Shown: positions 25,853 to 34,407, numbered from the stretch's first letter. The stretch is DNA of 34,466 bases from an uncultured Acidobacteriota bacterium (GCA_902826515.1 CADEFD010000038.1:1-34466); one strand, 5' to 3'. Notes: generated by a model from the sequence alone, not told the origin. Numbers and translations are program-made.

Positions 25853-26776
25853 ATGTCATCCAAGCGTCCGACCACGAAGACCAGTGCTCCCACCGGCGAC
25901 TGGAAGATCACCGACGAGTGGGGCATTTACGATCCGGAAAAAGCGGGCATCCCCGCGCTGTTCGCGCGCCTCGGACGTCCGATCCTCCGTGCCGCGCCGA
26001 CCAGCTCGCGCAAGGAACGCCGGCGCGCGCTGCGGCCCGAGCGTTCGTCGGAAGGTGTGGGCCTCGCGCTCGCGGAAGCGCGGCGCCGTGCCGGCTACGA
26101 TCAGCCCGAGGACGCGCTCGACCATCCCCTCGTCGGCGGCAACCCGGCGCGGGCGATGCGCCTCGCGCTGCGCGCCCAGGCCGCGGTGAATGCGATGGGC
26201 ACGCCGGCCGCCGAGCCGTTCGTGCCGCCGCCGGCGCCGCCGGTGCCGCACCCGCCGATGGAGACGCGGGTGACCGTCGTGCCCGACGCCGACATCCACG
26301 AGGCCCCGGCGCCGAAGAAGCGTCAGGCGAAGCGCGCCGTGCAGGCCCGCACCGCCACCGACGCGCCGACGCGCCATCTCGCCGTCGAACCCGCGCCCCA
26401 GCCGGCCGCGTCCGCGCCGAAGGCGCGCGCCCGCAAGACCACGACGAAGGCGCGCACGCGCCACGCCGCGCCGGCCGTCGACGCCGTGGCGGCGGTCGCC
26501 GCCGCGCCGCTGCCCGAAGTGGCGCCCGAACCGAAGCCGCATGTGCCGCCGGCGCCGTCACCGCGCCGGCCGCGCGGGCCGGTGCCGCTCGCGGCCTGGG
26601 CACACGCGGTGGCCGATCAGCCGAAGGTCGAACCGCGGCGCGCCGACAAGCGCGGCTTCTGGCGCGGCCTCTTCCGGATCCCGGCAGAGGTCGCGCTCGT
26701 CGAGTACGCCCACGGCGCGAAGATCCATCGCCTGCTCATCGAAGCCGGCGACGATCACCTGCCCGACTTCATCTAG
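25853..26776 (+). CDS. Basic Pro/Ala-rich protein of unknown function
   Basis: A 307-residue soluble protein that I do not recognise. An ordered N-terminal motif (WKITDEWGIYDPEKAGIPAL, then FARLGRP) spans about 16-45. A helical Arg-rich region follows, then a long disordered stretch (about 120-250) of Pro, Ala and Lys/Arg resembling histone H1 or SWIM-like tails (KKRQAKRAVQAR, KARARKTTTKARTRH). A conserved-looking C-terminus reads GFWRGLFRIPAEVALVEYA and ends HLPDFI. Disordered basic middle parts with ordered ends suggest a scaffold or nucleic-acid-binding protein. It is divergent from the CpaE-like ATPase across phased repeats, a possible functional pair. The start at 25853 is uncertain; ATG at 25832 is in frame. 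Its last 8 bases overlap the convergent panE gene. Confidence 0.75.
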   Translation: MSSKRPTTKTSAPTGDWKITDEWGIYDPEKAGIPALFARLGRPILRAAPTSSRKERRRALRPERSSEGVGLALAEARRRAGYDQPEDALDHPLVGGNPARAMRLALRAQAAVNAMGTPAAEPFVPPPAPPVPHPPMETRVTVVPDADIHEAPAPKKRQAKRAVQARTATDAPTRHLAVEPAPQPAASAPKARARKTTTKARTRHAAPAVDAVAAVAAAPLPEVAPEPKPHVPPAPSPRRPRGPVPLAAWAHAVADQPKVEPRRADKRGFWRGLFRIPAEVALVEYAHGAKIHRLLIEAGDDHLPDFI

Positions 26777-27704
26777 CAGGCACGCCGGCGTCCCACGCGG
26801 TCAGCACGGCGTAGAGCGTCGCCAGCACCGGCGTCGCAATGCCGTGCCTGGCGGCGCGGCGCAGCGCCGCGCCGTGCAGCGCCTCGACTTCGATCCGCTT
26901 GCCGGCCTCGAGGTCGATGAGCAGCGACGAACGTGTCGTGGACGGAATGCCGTCCATGTAGGCGGCGAGCGTCTCGAACCGGTCGGCCGAGATCGTCACG
27001 CCCTCGGCCGCGGCGATGGCCGTCACTTCCCGCGCCGCCGCGTAGAACATCTCGCGGACGTGCGGACGCTGCCAGATCGGCCCGATCGGCAGCCGCGCGC
27101 CGCCGGTGAAACCGGCAAACGGCGCGAGGTACACGAACTTGTCCCAGATGGGCACGCGGGCATCGGGCACCGCCGTGACCTGGATGTCGGCCGGGCGCAT
27201 CACGTCCGCGATGGCAGCAACCCGCGGCGAGATCGAGTCGCGGGCGCCGAACGCCTCGCCGAAGATGATCGAGCGGTGCGTGCCGGTCTGCGTGATGACG
27301 CCGGGCGCGGTGACTGCGGTGGCCACGTAAGTCGTGCCGCCGAGCACCCGCGCCTCGCCGACGGCCGCCGCGACCTCGTCCGCAGAGTCCACGCCGTTCT
27401 GAAGCGTGAGCACGGCCGTGTCAGGCCCGAGCAGCGGCGCGAGGAGCGGAATCGCCGACGGGTTGTCGTAGGTCTTGACCGCGAAGACCACAAGGTCCAC
27501 CGGGCCGATCTCGCGCGGGTCGGCGCTGGCGGTGACGCGGGCCCCCACGTCGCCGAGCGCCGGGCTCTTCACCTGCAGCCCGTCGCGGCGAATCGCCTCG
27601 AGATGGGCGCCGCGGGCCACGACGGCCACGTCCTGCCCGGACCGGGCGAGCCGGGCCCCGAAGTACCCGCCGACGGCTCCGGCCCCCACGATCGCGATCC
27701 GCAT
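26769..27704 (-). CDS. panE: 2-dehydropantoate 2-reductase family protein
   Basis: NADPH-dependent reductase of the ketopantoate reductase family, 311 residues; PanE makes pantoate for coenzyme A. The Rossmann motif is MRIAIVGAGAVGGYFGARLA, with VARGAHL as the NADPH-phosphate site. FAVKTYD and LQNGVD are family signatures. The C-terminal helical domain has the Lys in WDKFVYLAPF and RSSLLIDLEAGKRIEVEALHG, with the substrate Ser and Glu. The Asn that usually follows the catalytic Lys at four residues is Ala/Pro-like here, so the exact substrate may differ; the family contains many paralogues that are not PanE. The ATG at 27704 has GAGGGAG upstream. It is convergent with the preceding gene, with an 8-base overlap of the 3-prime ends. 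Confidence 0.82.
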   Translation of the reverse strand: MRIAIVGAGAVGGYFGARLARSGQDVAVVARGAHLEAIRRDGLQVKSPALGDVGARVTASADPREIGPVDLVVFAVKTYDNPSAIPLLAPLLGPDTAVLTLQNGVDSADEVAAAVGEARVLGGTTYVATAVTAPGVITQTGTHRSIIFGEAFGARDSISPRVAAIADVMRPADIQVTAVPDARVPIWDKFVYLAPFAGFTGGARLPIGPIWQRPHVREMFYAAAREVTAIAAAEGVTISADRFETLAAYMDGIPSTTRSSLLIDLEAGKRIEVEALHGAALRRAARHGIATPVLATLYAVLTAWDAGVPAR

Positions 27705-27853
27705 CGTCCACTCCCTCACGCCAGCGCTCGTACGGCGGGCCGCTGAGGGTTCTATCACAGCCGGTGCGGCCGGTCCGACCCGCACGAACCGCCGCCGGGC
27801 CGCGTCCGTCTAACCTGTCGCCGACGCCTGCCCGCTCGTCCCTGGAGATTCCC

Positions 27854-28843
27854 GTGCGCCTGTGGATCGTGACCTGTCTGCTGGCGGCTCTGCCGTCGCT
27901 TGCCGCCGCCCAGCCCGCCGCCCGGCCGCCCACCGATCTCGATCGCCTGATGGAGGACGTGGTCAGGCGCCGCGACGACAACTGGAAGAAGCTCCAGCAG
28001 TACATCCTCACCGAGCGCCAGAAGGTCAGCGTGACCGGCCCCGACGGCCTGCGCCTCTACGGCTCGGCGCATGAGTACCAGTGGTTCGTGAAGGAAGGCT
28101 TCTTCATCCGCAGCCCGCTCGCGGCCAACGGCGTCACGATTGCCGACGGCGAGCGCCGCCGCTACGAAGACCGCTACCTCACCAGGATGAAGGAGCGCGA
28201 CGCCCGCAAGGCGAAGCGCGACGCCGAGAAGGGCCTGCCGCCCTCCCCCACCTCGCCCGAGGGCGTGGGCGACCTGCTCAGCCAGCAGGCCGAGCCGTCG
28301 TTCGTCTCGGCGGCGTACTTCCTCGAGTTCAAGTTCGAGCCGGGGCGTTACGCTCTGGCCGGGCGCGAGACGCTCGACGGGCGCGAGGTGCTGCGCATCG
28401 AATACCACCCGGCCCGCCTCTTCGGCGACGACAAGGACGTGAAGGTCGAGGTTGGCTCGCAGGGGGCGAACGTCAGCCGCACGGAGCGCGACCGGCGGCG
28501 CGAGCAGCGGCGGAGCGAGCAGGACCGCGATCGCGACGAGCGCATCGAGCAGCAGATGAACAAGACCGCGCTCATCACGCTGTGGGTGCTGCGCGACGAG
28601 AAGCAGATCGTGCGCTACGTGTTCGACAACGTGGACTGGGGTTTCCTGCCGGGGCGCAGCGTGCTCCGCTTCGACGATCTCACGGCGTCGATGCGTATGC
28701 ACGAGGCCTTCCCCGGCATCTGGCTGCCGCAGTCGATCGCGGCCCGGATCCGCGTGGCGACGGCGCTCGGCCGCACCGGCGCGAGCTACGATGTGACCTA
28801 CGGTGACTATCGACAGGCCGGCGTCACGGTGCGCGTGAAATGA
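27854..28843 (+). CDS. Secreted protein, possibly LolA/outer-membrane-sorting-like fold
   Basis: Exported protein of 329 residues with a clear signal peptide (RLWIVTCLLAALPSLAAAQ). The middle and C-terminal parts have the rhythm of a LolA/LolB/RseB-type half-barrel: YALAGRETLDGREVLRIEYHP, then TALITLWVLRDEKQIVRYVF, WLPQSIAARIRVATA and YDVTYGDYR. A highly charged helix (about 205-240, many Arg, Glu and Asp) is inserted in the centre. I infer a periplasmic lipid- or lipoprotein-handling role, with moderate confidence. GTG at 27854 has GGAGA five bases upstream. Its stop overlaps the ATG of the following Omp85-like gene (ATGA), so the two proteins are made together and probably work together at the outer membrane. 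Confidence 0.8.
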   Translation: MRLWIVTCLLAALPSLAAAQPAARPPTDLDRLMEDVVRRRDDNWKKLQQYILTERQKVSVTGPDGLRLYGSAHEYQWFVKEGFFIRSPLAANGVTIADGERRRYEDRYLTRMKERDARKAKRDAEKGLPPSPTSPEGVGDLLSQQAEPSFVSAAYFLEFKFEPGRYALAGRETLDGREVLRIEYHPARLFGDDKDVKVEVGSQGANVSRTERDRRREQRRSEQDRDRDERIEQQMNKTALITLWVLRDEKQIVRYVFDNVDWGFLPGRSVLRFDDLTASMRMHEAFPGIWLPQSIAARIRVATALGRTGASYDVTYGDYRQAGVTVRVK

Positions 28844-30084
28844 CGCGCCCGACCTTCCTCCTCGCAGCCTGCCTGCTGCTCGCGGCCGTGCACGCGGGCG
28901 CGCAGCCGGTCACCGCGCCGATCGTCGAGATCCGCATCCACGGCAATCACTCGACGCCCGACGCCGATGTGCTGGCGCTCACGGGCCTCGCGGTGGGTCA
29001 GCCGGCCAGCGACGAGGTGCTCGAGGCGGCCCGCGCCAGAGTCGAAGCGAGCGGCCGGTTCGAGGCGGTCACGGTGCGCCGGCTCGAACGTTCGATCGAC
29101 ACGCCGAACGACTTCATGGTGCTCGTCGAGGTCACCGAGCGGCCCGGGGTGTCGCCCGAGGACCTCACACCGGGCTGGATCACGCGCCTCACGAGCGAGC
29201 GCCTGTGGGTGCCGGTCCTGCGCTACGACGAAGGCTACGGCATGACCTACGGCCTGCAGACGGCGCTCGACGGCGCCTTCGGCGGCACGAGCCAGCTGGC
29301 GGTGCCGGCGACGTGGGGCGGCGAGCGGCGCATCGGCCTCGAAGGCACGCGTTCGTTCGAGGGCCGCGGGCTGTCGCGGGTGCAGGCGGGCGCCGACCTG
29401 CGGCGCACGGAACATCCCGCGTTCGATCTGGTAGAGGAACGGGCCCGCATCTTCGGCCGGCTCGAAGGGGCGCTCACGACCACGACCCGCGTCGGTCTCG
29501 AGGCCGCGCGCGATCGGGTGCGCTTCGACGGCGCAAAGGACGATGTCACCCGCCTCACGGCCGACCTCATGGTGGACACGCGCGTCGATCCCGCGTTCCC
29601 CCGCAACGCCGTGTGGGGCCGCGCCGCCATCGAGCGGCTGGATGTCGTGACGGGCGCACGCCGCCGCCTGCGGGCCGATGCTTCGGCGGCCCTGGGTCTG
29701 CCCTTCGGCTCGGCCGTGACCGTGCGCGGCTTCATCACCTCGTCGGATGGCGCGCTGCCCCGCTACGAGCAGACCATGATCGGCGGCGGCCTGGCCACGC
29801 GCGGCTACCGGCGCGGCTACCGCGTGGGCGACAACGCGGCCGGCGCGTCGGTGTCACTCGCCTACCCGTTCGGCTCGCCGCTCGCCATCGTGCGGCACGG
29901 CGTGCGTACGTTCGTGGACTGGGGCGCTGTCTACGACGCCGGCACGAAGGTGGGCGACGCCACCTTCGACCGCGGCATCGGCGTCGGCTGGTTCGCGAAC
30001 CTGATGGCCGTGAACGCCTACGTGGACGCCGGCCGCGCCAACGGCACATGGCGCGTGCACGTCAGGTTTGGGACGGGGTTCTGA
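28840..30084 (+). CDS. Omp85-family outer-membrane protein with a single POTRA domain
   Basis: A 414-residue outer-membrane protein. Signal peptide at 1-21 (LLAACLLLAAVHAGAQ). One POTRA-like domain at about 27-100 (IVEIRIHGNHSTPDADVLAL, VLEAARARVEASGRFEAVTV). The barrel occupies the rest, with the Omp85 lid-loop signature RGYRRGYRVG and a C-terminal strand ending HVRFGTGF in Phe. With only one POTRA it is smaller than BamA (five) or TamA (three), and closer to short Omp85 and patatin-associated forms. It could insert or secrete a specific partner; the coupled upstream secreted protein is the obvious candidate. The gene ends five bases before a long inverted repeat separating it from a convergent HAD gene. 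Confidence 0.85.
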   Translation: MTRPTFLLAACLLLAAVHAGAQPVTAPIVEIRIHGNHSTPDADVLALTGLAVGQPASDEVLEAARARVEASGRFEAVTVRRLERSIDTPNDFMVLVEVTERPGVSPEDLTPGWITRLTSERLWVPVLRYDEGYGMTYGLQTALDGAFGGTSQLAVPATWGGERRIGLEGTRSFEGRGLSRVQAGADLRRTEHPAFDLVEERARIFGRLEGALTTTTRVGLEAARDRVRFDGAKDDVTRLTADLMVDTRVDPAFPRNAVWGRAAIERLDVVTGARRRLRADASAALGLPFGSAVTVRGFITSSDGALPRYEQTMIGGGLATRGYRRGYRVGDNAAGASVSLAYPFGSPLAIVRHGVRTFVDWGAVYDAGTKVGDATFDRGIGVGWFANLMAVNAYVDAGRANGTWRVHVRFGTGF

Positions 30085-30088
30085 AAAG

Positions 30089-30186
30089 CAGGGAACAGGG
30101 ACCAGGGACCAGGGACCAGGGAACAGGGAACAGGGAGCAGGGACTGGAACGAGCGGCCGTCCCTAGTCCCTAGTCCCTGTTCCCTG
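30089..30186. repeat. CAGGGAAC/CCCTAGT inverted repeat between convergent genes (probable bidirectional terminator)
   Basis: Arm 30089-30116 and arm 30159-30186 are 28 bases each and complementary except at two positions; both are built from seven-base units such as CAGGGAC and CAGGGAA. Further units extend the left arm to about 30143. The hairpin could end transcription from both sides. The HAD stop codon TAG and the codons for its last residues GNRD lie inside the right arm. Confidence 0.85.
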
Positions 30187-31018
30187 CCCTGAGCACGTAT
30201 CGCCTCAGCGCCTGCGCCACGCCGGCCTCGGTGTTCGGCGCCGTCACCGGCAGGCCGAGCGCGAGCACGTCGGGCTCGGCGTTGCCCATCACCACGGCCG
30301 TGCCCGCCCAGCGCAGCATGTCCACGTCGTTGTGGTTGTCGCCGATCGCGAAGACTTCGTCGCGCGCCACGCCGAGGTGCCGCGCGAGCTCGGCGAGTGC
30401 CGGCCCCTTGGTGGCGCCGGCCGCGTTCACGTCCACGAGCGTGAAGTCGCGCGCCGGATACGACGTGACCGACACGGCGATGGCGTGCTGCACGTCCACG
30501 GCGCCGATCGCGGCGACGACGTCGGTCATCACCCCCGTGCCGCCGTTGAAGGCCACCTGCACGGGCGGATCGTCGTCGAGCGCCGCTTCGAGATCGTCCA
30601 CCGCGCGCACGAGGTGGCGGATCCGTTCGTAGTAGCCGCGGCGGTTCGCCGGCTCCCACGACATGCGATCGAACACGGTCTGCCCTTCGCCGTCGCGATC
30701 GAACTGCATCAGCGTGGATTCGCGCCACGGCCGCGTCGCTTCGAGCACCTCGCGCGCCGTGCCCGGATCGAGGTGCCGCACGGCGAGTGTCCCGCCGCCC
30801 CGCACCCGCGCCACCGCGCCGTTGTAGGCGATGAGCGTCAGCGGATCGGGCAGCGCCTCGACCGCCTGCAGGGCGAAGGGATAACTGCGGCCGGTCACCA
30901 CGACGAGATGTACGCCCTGCCGGGCCGCGTCGGCCAGCGCCTCGAGGTTCTCGGGCGGCACGTGGCCGCGACCGTCGAGCAGGGTGCCGTCGAGATCGAG
31001 CGCGACGAGACGAATCAC
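30170..31018 (-). CDS. HAD-superfamily hydrolase, Cof/HAD-IIB type
   Basis: Phosphatase-like enzyme of 282 residues. Motif I LDLDGTLLDG at about 5-14 holds the nucleophile Asp; motif II VVTGRS follows; a large IIB cap domain lies in the middle; motif III Lys is in AGATKGPALAELA, and motif IV is AIGDNHNDVDMLRWAG. Cof-type enzymes dephosphorylate sugar phosphates, FMN, pyridoxal phosphate or related metabolites; the substrate is unknown. GTG at 31018 overlaps the stop of the upstream small gene by four bases. Its C-terminal residues GNRD and the stop codon come from repeat DNA, so the original end may have been lost or replaced. Confidence 0.9.
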   Translation of the reverse strand: MIRLVALDLDGTLLDGRGHVPPENLEALADAARQGVHLVVVTGRSYPFALQAVEALPDPLTLIAYNGAVARVRGGGTLAVRHLDPGTAREVLEATRPWRESTLMQFDRDGEGQTVFDRMSWEPANRRGYYERIRHLVRAVDDLEAALDDDPPVQVAFNGGTGVMTDVVAAIGAVDVQHAIAVSVTSYPARDFTLVDVNAAGATKGPALAELARHLGVARDEVFAIGDNHNDVDMLRWAGTAVVMGNAEPDVLALGLPVTAPNTEAGVAQALRRYVLRAGNRD

Positions 31019-31449
31019 CCGTTGATGCGCTTGACGAATGCCTGATGCGCGTCCGGGTGATGCGACTGCATGTAGGCGGCGAAATCCGCGCCCACACGCT
31101 CGAGGTTGGCCATGTAGGACGGGTCCTTGTAGGCCTCGCGGATGCCCGGCAGCACCACGCGCAGGCGTTCGAAGACGACCAGCAGTTCGCGGCCGCTCTG
31201 GAAGAACAGCTCCTTGTTGAGCACGCCGGTGACGATGAAGGACGCCACCATGTCCCAGTAGGAGATGACCATGCGGTACGAGGCGTTCTCCGGACTGCCC
31301 GGCGGCACGAGCGTGGCCAGATCTTCCCACTTCTTCGGCCGGAAACTGGCCGTGAACCACGCCCGGGCTTCGCGCATGCGGTCATCGCGGCGCATCTCGT
31401 AGAGCCTCAGGATGAGGTTCGCATCGTCGTATGTGGGTCTCGATACCAT
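31015..31449 (-). CDS. Small helical protein, possibly DUF4760-like
   Basis: A 144-residue protein predicted to be mostly helical, with two amphipathic to hydrophobic helices at about 60-95 (YWDMVASFIVTGVLNKELFF, then QSGRELLVVFERLRVVLP). The opening LYEMRRDDRMREARAWFTAS and the order of helices resemble DUF4760 proteins, whose function is not known. The ATG at 31449 has GAGGCGA about seven bases upstream. It is coupled to the HAD gene by GTGA overlap and is divergent from sucA, with 48 bases between the start codons. Confidence 0.75.
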   Translation of the reverse strand: MVSRPTYDDANLILRLYEMRRDDRMREARAWFTASFRPKKWEDLATLVPPGSPENASYRMVISYWDMVASFIVTGVLNKELFFQSGRELLVVFERLRVVLPGIREAYKDPSYMANLERVGADFAAYMQSHHPDAHQAFVKRING

Positions 31450-31482
31450 GCCGTCGCCTCGGGAAGATGTGGACAGTGCCGA

Positions 31483-31488
31483 TACAAT
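31483..31488 (+). promoter_or_regulatory. -10-like element TACAAT before sucA
   Basis: TACAAT ends 9 bases before the ATG at 31498; no ribosome binding site lies between, so the message should be leaderless or nearly so. It shares the 48-base divergent region with the small minus-strand gene. Confidence 0.5.
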
Positions 31489-31497
31489 AGTCGAGAT

Positions 31498-34305
31498 ATG
31501 AATCCGTGGGACGAGATTAGCGGCGCCAACGCCGGTTACGTGCTCGAACTGTACGAGCGTTACCAGCGCGACCCCGGCTCCGTGGACGAAGACACCCGTG
31601 CGGCCTTCCGCACCTGGACGCCGCCGCCCGCTGCCGCGGCGCCGGCCGCCGGCAGCGTCGCGCCGAGCGACGTCAGCGCCGCCATCGCCGCCGTCACCCT
31701 GGCCGATTCGATTCGCCGCTACGGCCACCTCGCCGCCGCGCTCGATCCAATCGGCTTCAACCGGCCGGTGGGCGATCCGTCGCTGCATCCGCAGTCGCAC
31801 GGGCTCACGACCGACGCGCTGAAGGCGCTGCCGGCCAGCATCGTCGGCGGCCCCGTGGCCGCCGGCGCGGCAAGTGCGTTCGAGGCCATCGAGCGGCTGC
31901 GCGCGATCTACTGCGCGACAAGCGGCCACGACTTCGCGCAGGTGTTCGTGCCCGACGAACGGGTGTGGCTGCGCGAGGCCGTCGAAGCACGTCGATTCCG
32001 ACCGCCGACCGATCCCATCGAGGGGCGCGAACTGCTCGACCGCATCACCCAGGTCGAAGTGTTCGAGCGTTTCCTCCAGCGCACCTTCCCCGGCAAGACC
32101 CGCTTCTCGATCGAGGGCCTCGATCTGATGATCCCGGTGCTCGACGAAATCATCGCCGACGCCGCCGCCTCGGGCGTGAAGCACGTGCTCATCGCCATGG
32201 CGCACCGCGGCCGCCTGAACGTGCTCGCGCACGTGATGCGCAAGCCGTATCCGCAGATCCTCGCGGAGTTCAAGGACCCGCTCTTCTCGCGCAGCAGCCG
32301 CATCGACCTCGGCTGGATGGGCGACGTGAAGTACCACGCCGGCGCCCGCGTCGAACATCCCGATCGTCCGCAGACGCTCGTCATCTCGATGCCGCCCAAC
32401 CCGAGCCATCTCGAGGCGGTCGATCCGCTGCTCGTCGGCATGGCCCGCGCCGCCGGCACGTCCACGAGCGCGCCCGGCGCGCCGGTGCTCAAGCCGCACG
32501 AAGTGCTCGGCATCCTCATCCACGGCGACTCGGCGTTCCCCGGTCAGGGCGTCGTGGCCGAGACGCTGAACCTGTCGCGGCTCACCGGCTGGAACGTCGG
32601 CGGCACGATTCACCTCATCGCCAACAACCAGCTCGGGTTCACCGCCGATCCGCACGAGTCGTTCTCGACCAGCTACGCGAGCGGCCTCGCGCGCGGTTTC
32701 AAGATTCCGATCGTGCACGTCAACGCCGACGATCCGGTGGCCTGCATCGAGGCGGCGCGCCTGTCGTGGGCCTACCGCCAGCGCTTCCAGCTCGATTTCC
32801 TCATCGACCTCGTCGGCTACCGCCGCCACGGTCACAATGAAGGCGACGAACCGGCCTTCACGCAGCCGCAGCTCTATCAGCGCGTGAGCGCCCATCCCAC
32901 GGTGCGCCAGCAGTACGCCGAGGCGCTCGTCGCGAGCGGCGCCGTGCCGGCGACGCTCCCCGACGAACTGGTGGCAAAACATGGCGCGGCGATGGAAGCC
33001 GCGTACGCCGGCCTCAAGCCCGAGGAACACTACATCCCCGAAGTGCCGGTCGTGCCGCCGAGCGGCGCCGCCGCGCGCGTGGCGACGGCCGTGCCGCTCG
33101 ACCGCCTGGTCGCCCTGAACGACGCGCTGTCGCAGGTGCCGGCCGGCTTCACCGTGCACAAGAAGCTCGAACGCGGGCGCGACCGCAAGAAGGCCATGCT
33201 GGCGACCCCCGACGAGCCGACGATCGACTGGTCGGCCGCGGAGGAACTGGCGCTCGCCTCGGCGCTGGCCGACGGCATCCCCGTGCGCTTCACGGGCGAA
33301 GACGTGGAACGCGGCACCTTCAGCCACCGCCACGCCGTGCTGCACGACGCCGTGACCGGCGACAAACACGTGCCGCTGCAGGCGCTGCCGCAGGCCACGG
33401 CGGCTTTCGAGATCCACAACAGCGCGCTCTCGGAACTGGCGGTGCTCGGCTTCGAACTGGGCTACAACCTGCAGGAGCCGAAGCGGCTCGTGTTGTGGGA
33501 AGCGCAGTACGGCGACTTCATCAACGGCGCGCAGACGATCCTCGACGAGTATCTGATGTCGGGCCGCGCCAAGTGGGGCATGGCGCCCTCGGTCGTGCTG
33601 CTGCTGCCGCACGGCTACGAGGGCCAGGGCCCGGATCACTCGAGCGCGCGCGTCGAGCGCTTCCTGCAGCTTGCCGCCGACACCAACGTGCGGATCGTGA
33701 ACTGCACGACCGCCGCGCAGTACTTCCACGTGCTGCGGCGTCAGGCGCTGCTGCTCGAAACCGATCCGCTGCCGCTCATCGTCCTCACGCCGAAGAGCCT
33801 GCTGCGTCACCCGATGGTGGCCTCGCCGGCGCGCGAACTCGCCGAAGGCCGCTTCCAGAAGGTCATCGACGACGCCGTCACGGCGAAGACGCCGGCGAAG
33901 GTGAAGCGCCTCGTGCTCTGCAGCGGCAAAGTCTACGTGGACCTGGTGTCGAGCGAGGCGCGCAAGGCCAGCAGCAGCGTGGCGATTGCCCGCGTCGAGC
34001 AGCTCTATCCCTTCCCGGCCGAACAGGTCCGCGGGCTCTTCGAGCGCTACACGAAGCTCAAGGAGATCTGCTGGGTGCAGGAAGAGCCGGAGAACATGGG
34101 CGGCTGGGACTTCGTCCGCGGCGAGCTCGAACGGCTCATCGACGGCCGCTGGCCGCTGCGCTACGTCGGCCGCGTGCGCAACTCGAGCCCGTCGGAGGGC
34201 TCGGCGGCGTGGCATCAGGTCAATCAGCGGGCGCTCGTCGCCCAGGCCTTCGAAGACAAGGCCGACGTGCCCGACGCCACGCGCGTCGTCGCCAAACAGG
34301 TCTAA
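31498..34305 (+). CDS. sucA: 2-oxoglutarate dehydrogenase E1 component
   Basis: Thiamine-diphosphate-dependent decarboxylase of the TCA cycle, 935 residues, the same length class as E. coli SucA. The N-terminal E2-binding helix (WDEISGANAGYVLELYERYQ) is followed by an Ala/Pro linker. Conserved sites include AHRGRLNVLAHV, NPSHLEAVDP, HGDSAFPGQGVVAETLNLS, ANNQLGFTADP, the ThDP-magnesium region VDLVGYRRHGHNEGDEPAFT, GTFSHRHAVLHD, WEAQYGDFINGAQTILDEY and LPHGYEGQGPDHSSAR. The C-terminal allosteric domain has RVEQLYPFP. All expected motifs are present. The ATG at 31498 has TACAAT nine bases upstream. sucB follows after 102 bases filled with an inverted repeat, so the two are probably cotranscribed. 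Confidence 0.97.
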   Translation: MNPWDEISGANAGYVLELYERYQRDPGSVDEDTRAAFRTWTPPPAAAAPAAGSVAPSDVSAAIAAVTLADSIRRYGHLAAALDPIGFNRPVGDPSLHPQSHGLTTDALKALPASIVGGPVAAGAASAFEAIERLRAIYCATSGHDFAQVFVPDERVWLREAVEARRFRPPTDPIEGRELLDRITQVEVFERFLQRTFPGKTRFSIEGLDLMIPVLDEIIADAAASGVKHVLIAMAHRGRLNVLAHVMRKPYPQILAEFKDPLFSRSSRIDLGWMGDVKYHAGARVEHPDRPQTLVISMPPNPSHLEAVDPLLVGMARAAGTSTSAPGAPVLKPHEVLGILIHGDSAFPGQGVVAETLNLSRLTGWNVGGTIHLIANNQLGFTADPHESFSTSYASGLARGFKIPIVHVNADDPVACIEAARLSWAYRQRFQLDFLIDLVGYRRHGHNEGDEPAFTQPQLYQRVSAHPTVRQQYAEALVASGAVPATLPDELVAKHGAAMEAAYAGLKPEEHYIPEVPVVPPSGAAARVATAVPLDRLVALNDALSQVPAGFTVHKKLERGRDRKKAMLATPDEPTIDWSAAEELALASALADGIPVRFTGEDVERGTFSHRHAVLHDAVTGDKHVPLQALPQATAAFEIHNSALSELAVLGFELGYNLQEPKRLVLWEAQYGDFINGAQTILDEYLMSGRAKWGMAPSVVLLLPHGYEGQGPDHSSARVERFLQLAADTNVRIVNCTTAAQYFHVLRRQALLLETDPLPLIVLTPKSLLRHPMVASPARELAEGRFQKVIDDAVTAKTPAKVKRLVLCSGKVYVDLVSSEARKASSSVAIARVEQLYPFPAEQVRGLFERYTKLKEICWVQEEPENMGGWDFVRGELERLIDGRWPLRYVGRVRNSSPSEGSAAWHQVNQRALVAQAFEDKADVPDATRVVAKQV

Positions 34306-34309
34306 AGAA

Positions 34310-34396
34310 CAGGGACGAGGGATCAGGGAACAGGGACCAGGACGTGCCGACGTCACGTGAGGTCCTTTGTCCCTGGTCCCTGGTCCCCAGTCCCTG
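34310..34396. repeat. CAGGGAC/CCCTGGT long inverted repeat between sucA and sucB
   Basis: Left arm 34310-34343 and right arm 34362-34396 are imperfectly complementary arrays of seven-base CAGGGAC-type units with an 18-base loop. It occupies nearly all of the sucA-sucB spacer and ends 11 bases before the sucB ATG. It would fold into a large hairpin within the operon message. Confidence 0.85.
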
Positions 34397-34407
34397 AAGG
34401 GGATCGA

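Noticed and set aside
30089..30143. CAGGGAAC array considered as a CRISPR or VNTR
   Set aside because: Units are only seven bases without spacers, and the array pairs with the CCCTAGT array at 30159-30186, so it is part of the inverted repeat.
31450..34356. An open frame of over 900 codons on the minus strand opposite sucA
   Set aside because: Shadow of a high-GC gene: the opposite strand is His/Arg/Val-rich with no recognisable domain, while sucA has every expected motif.
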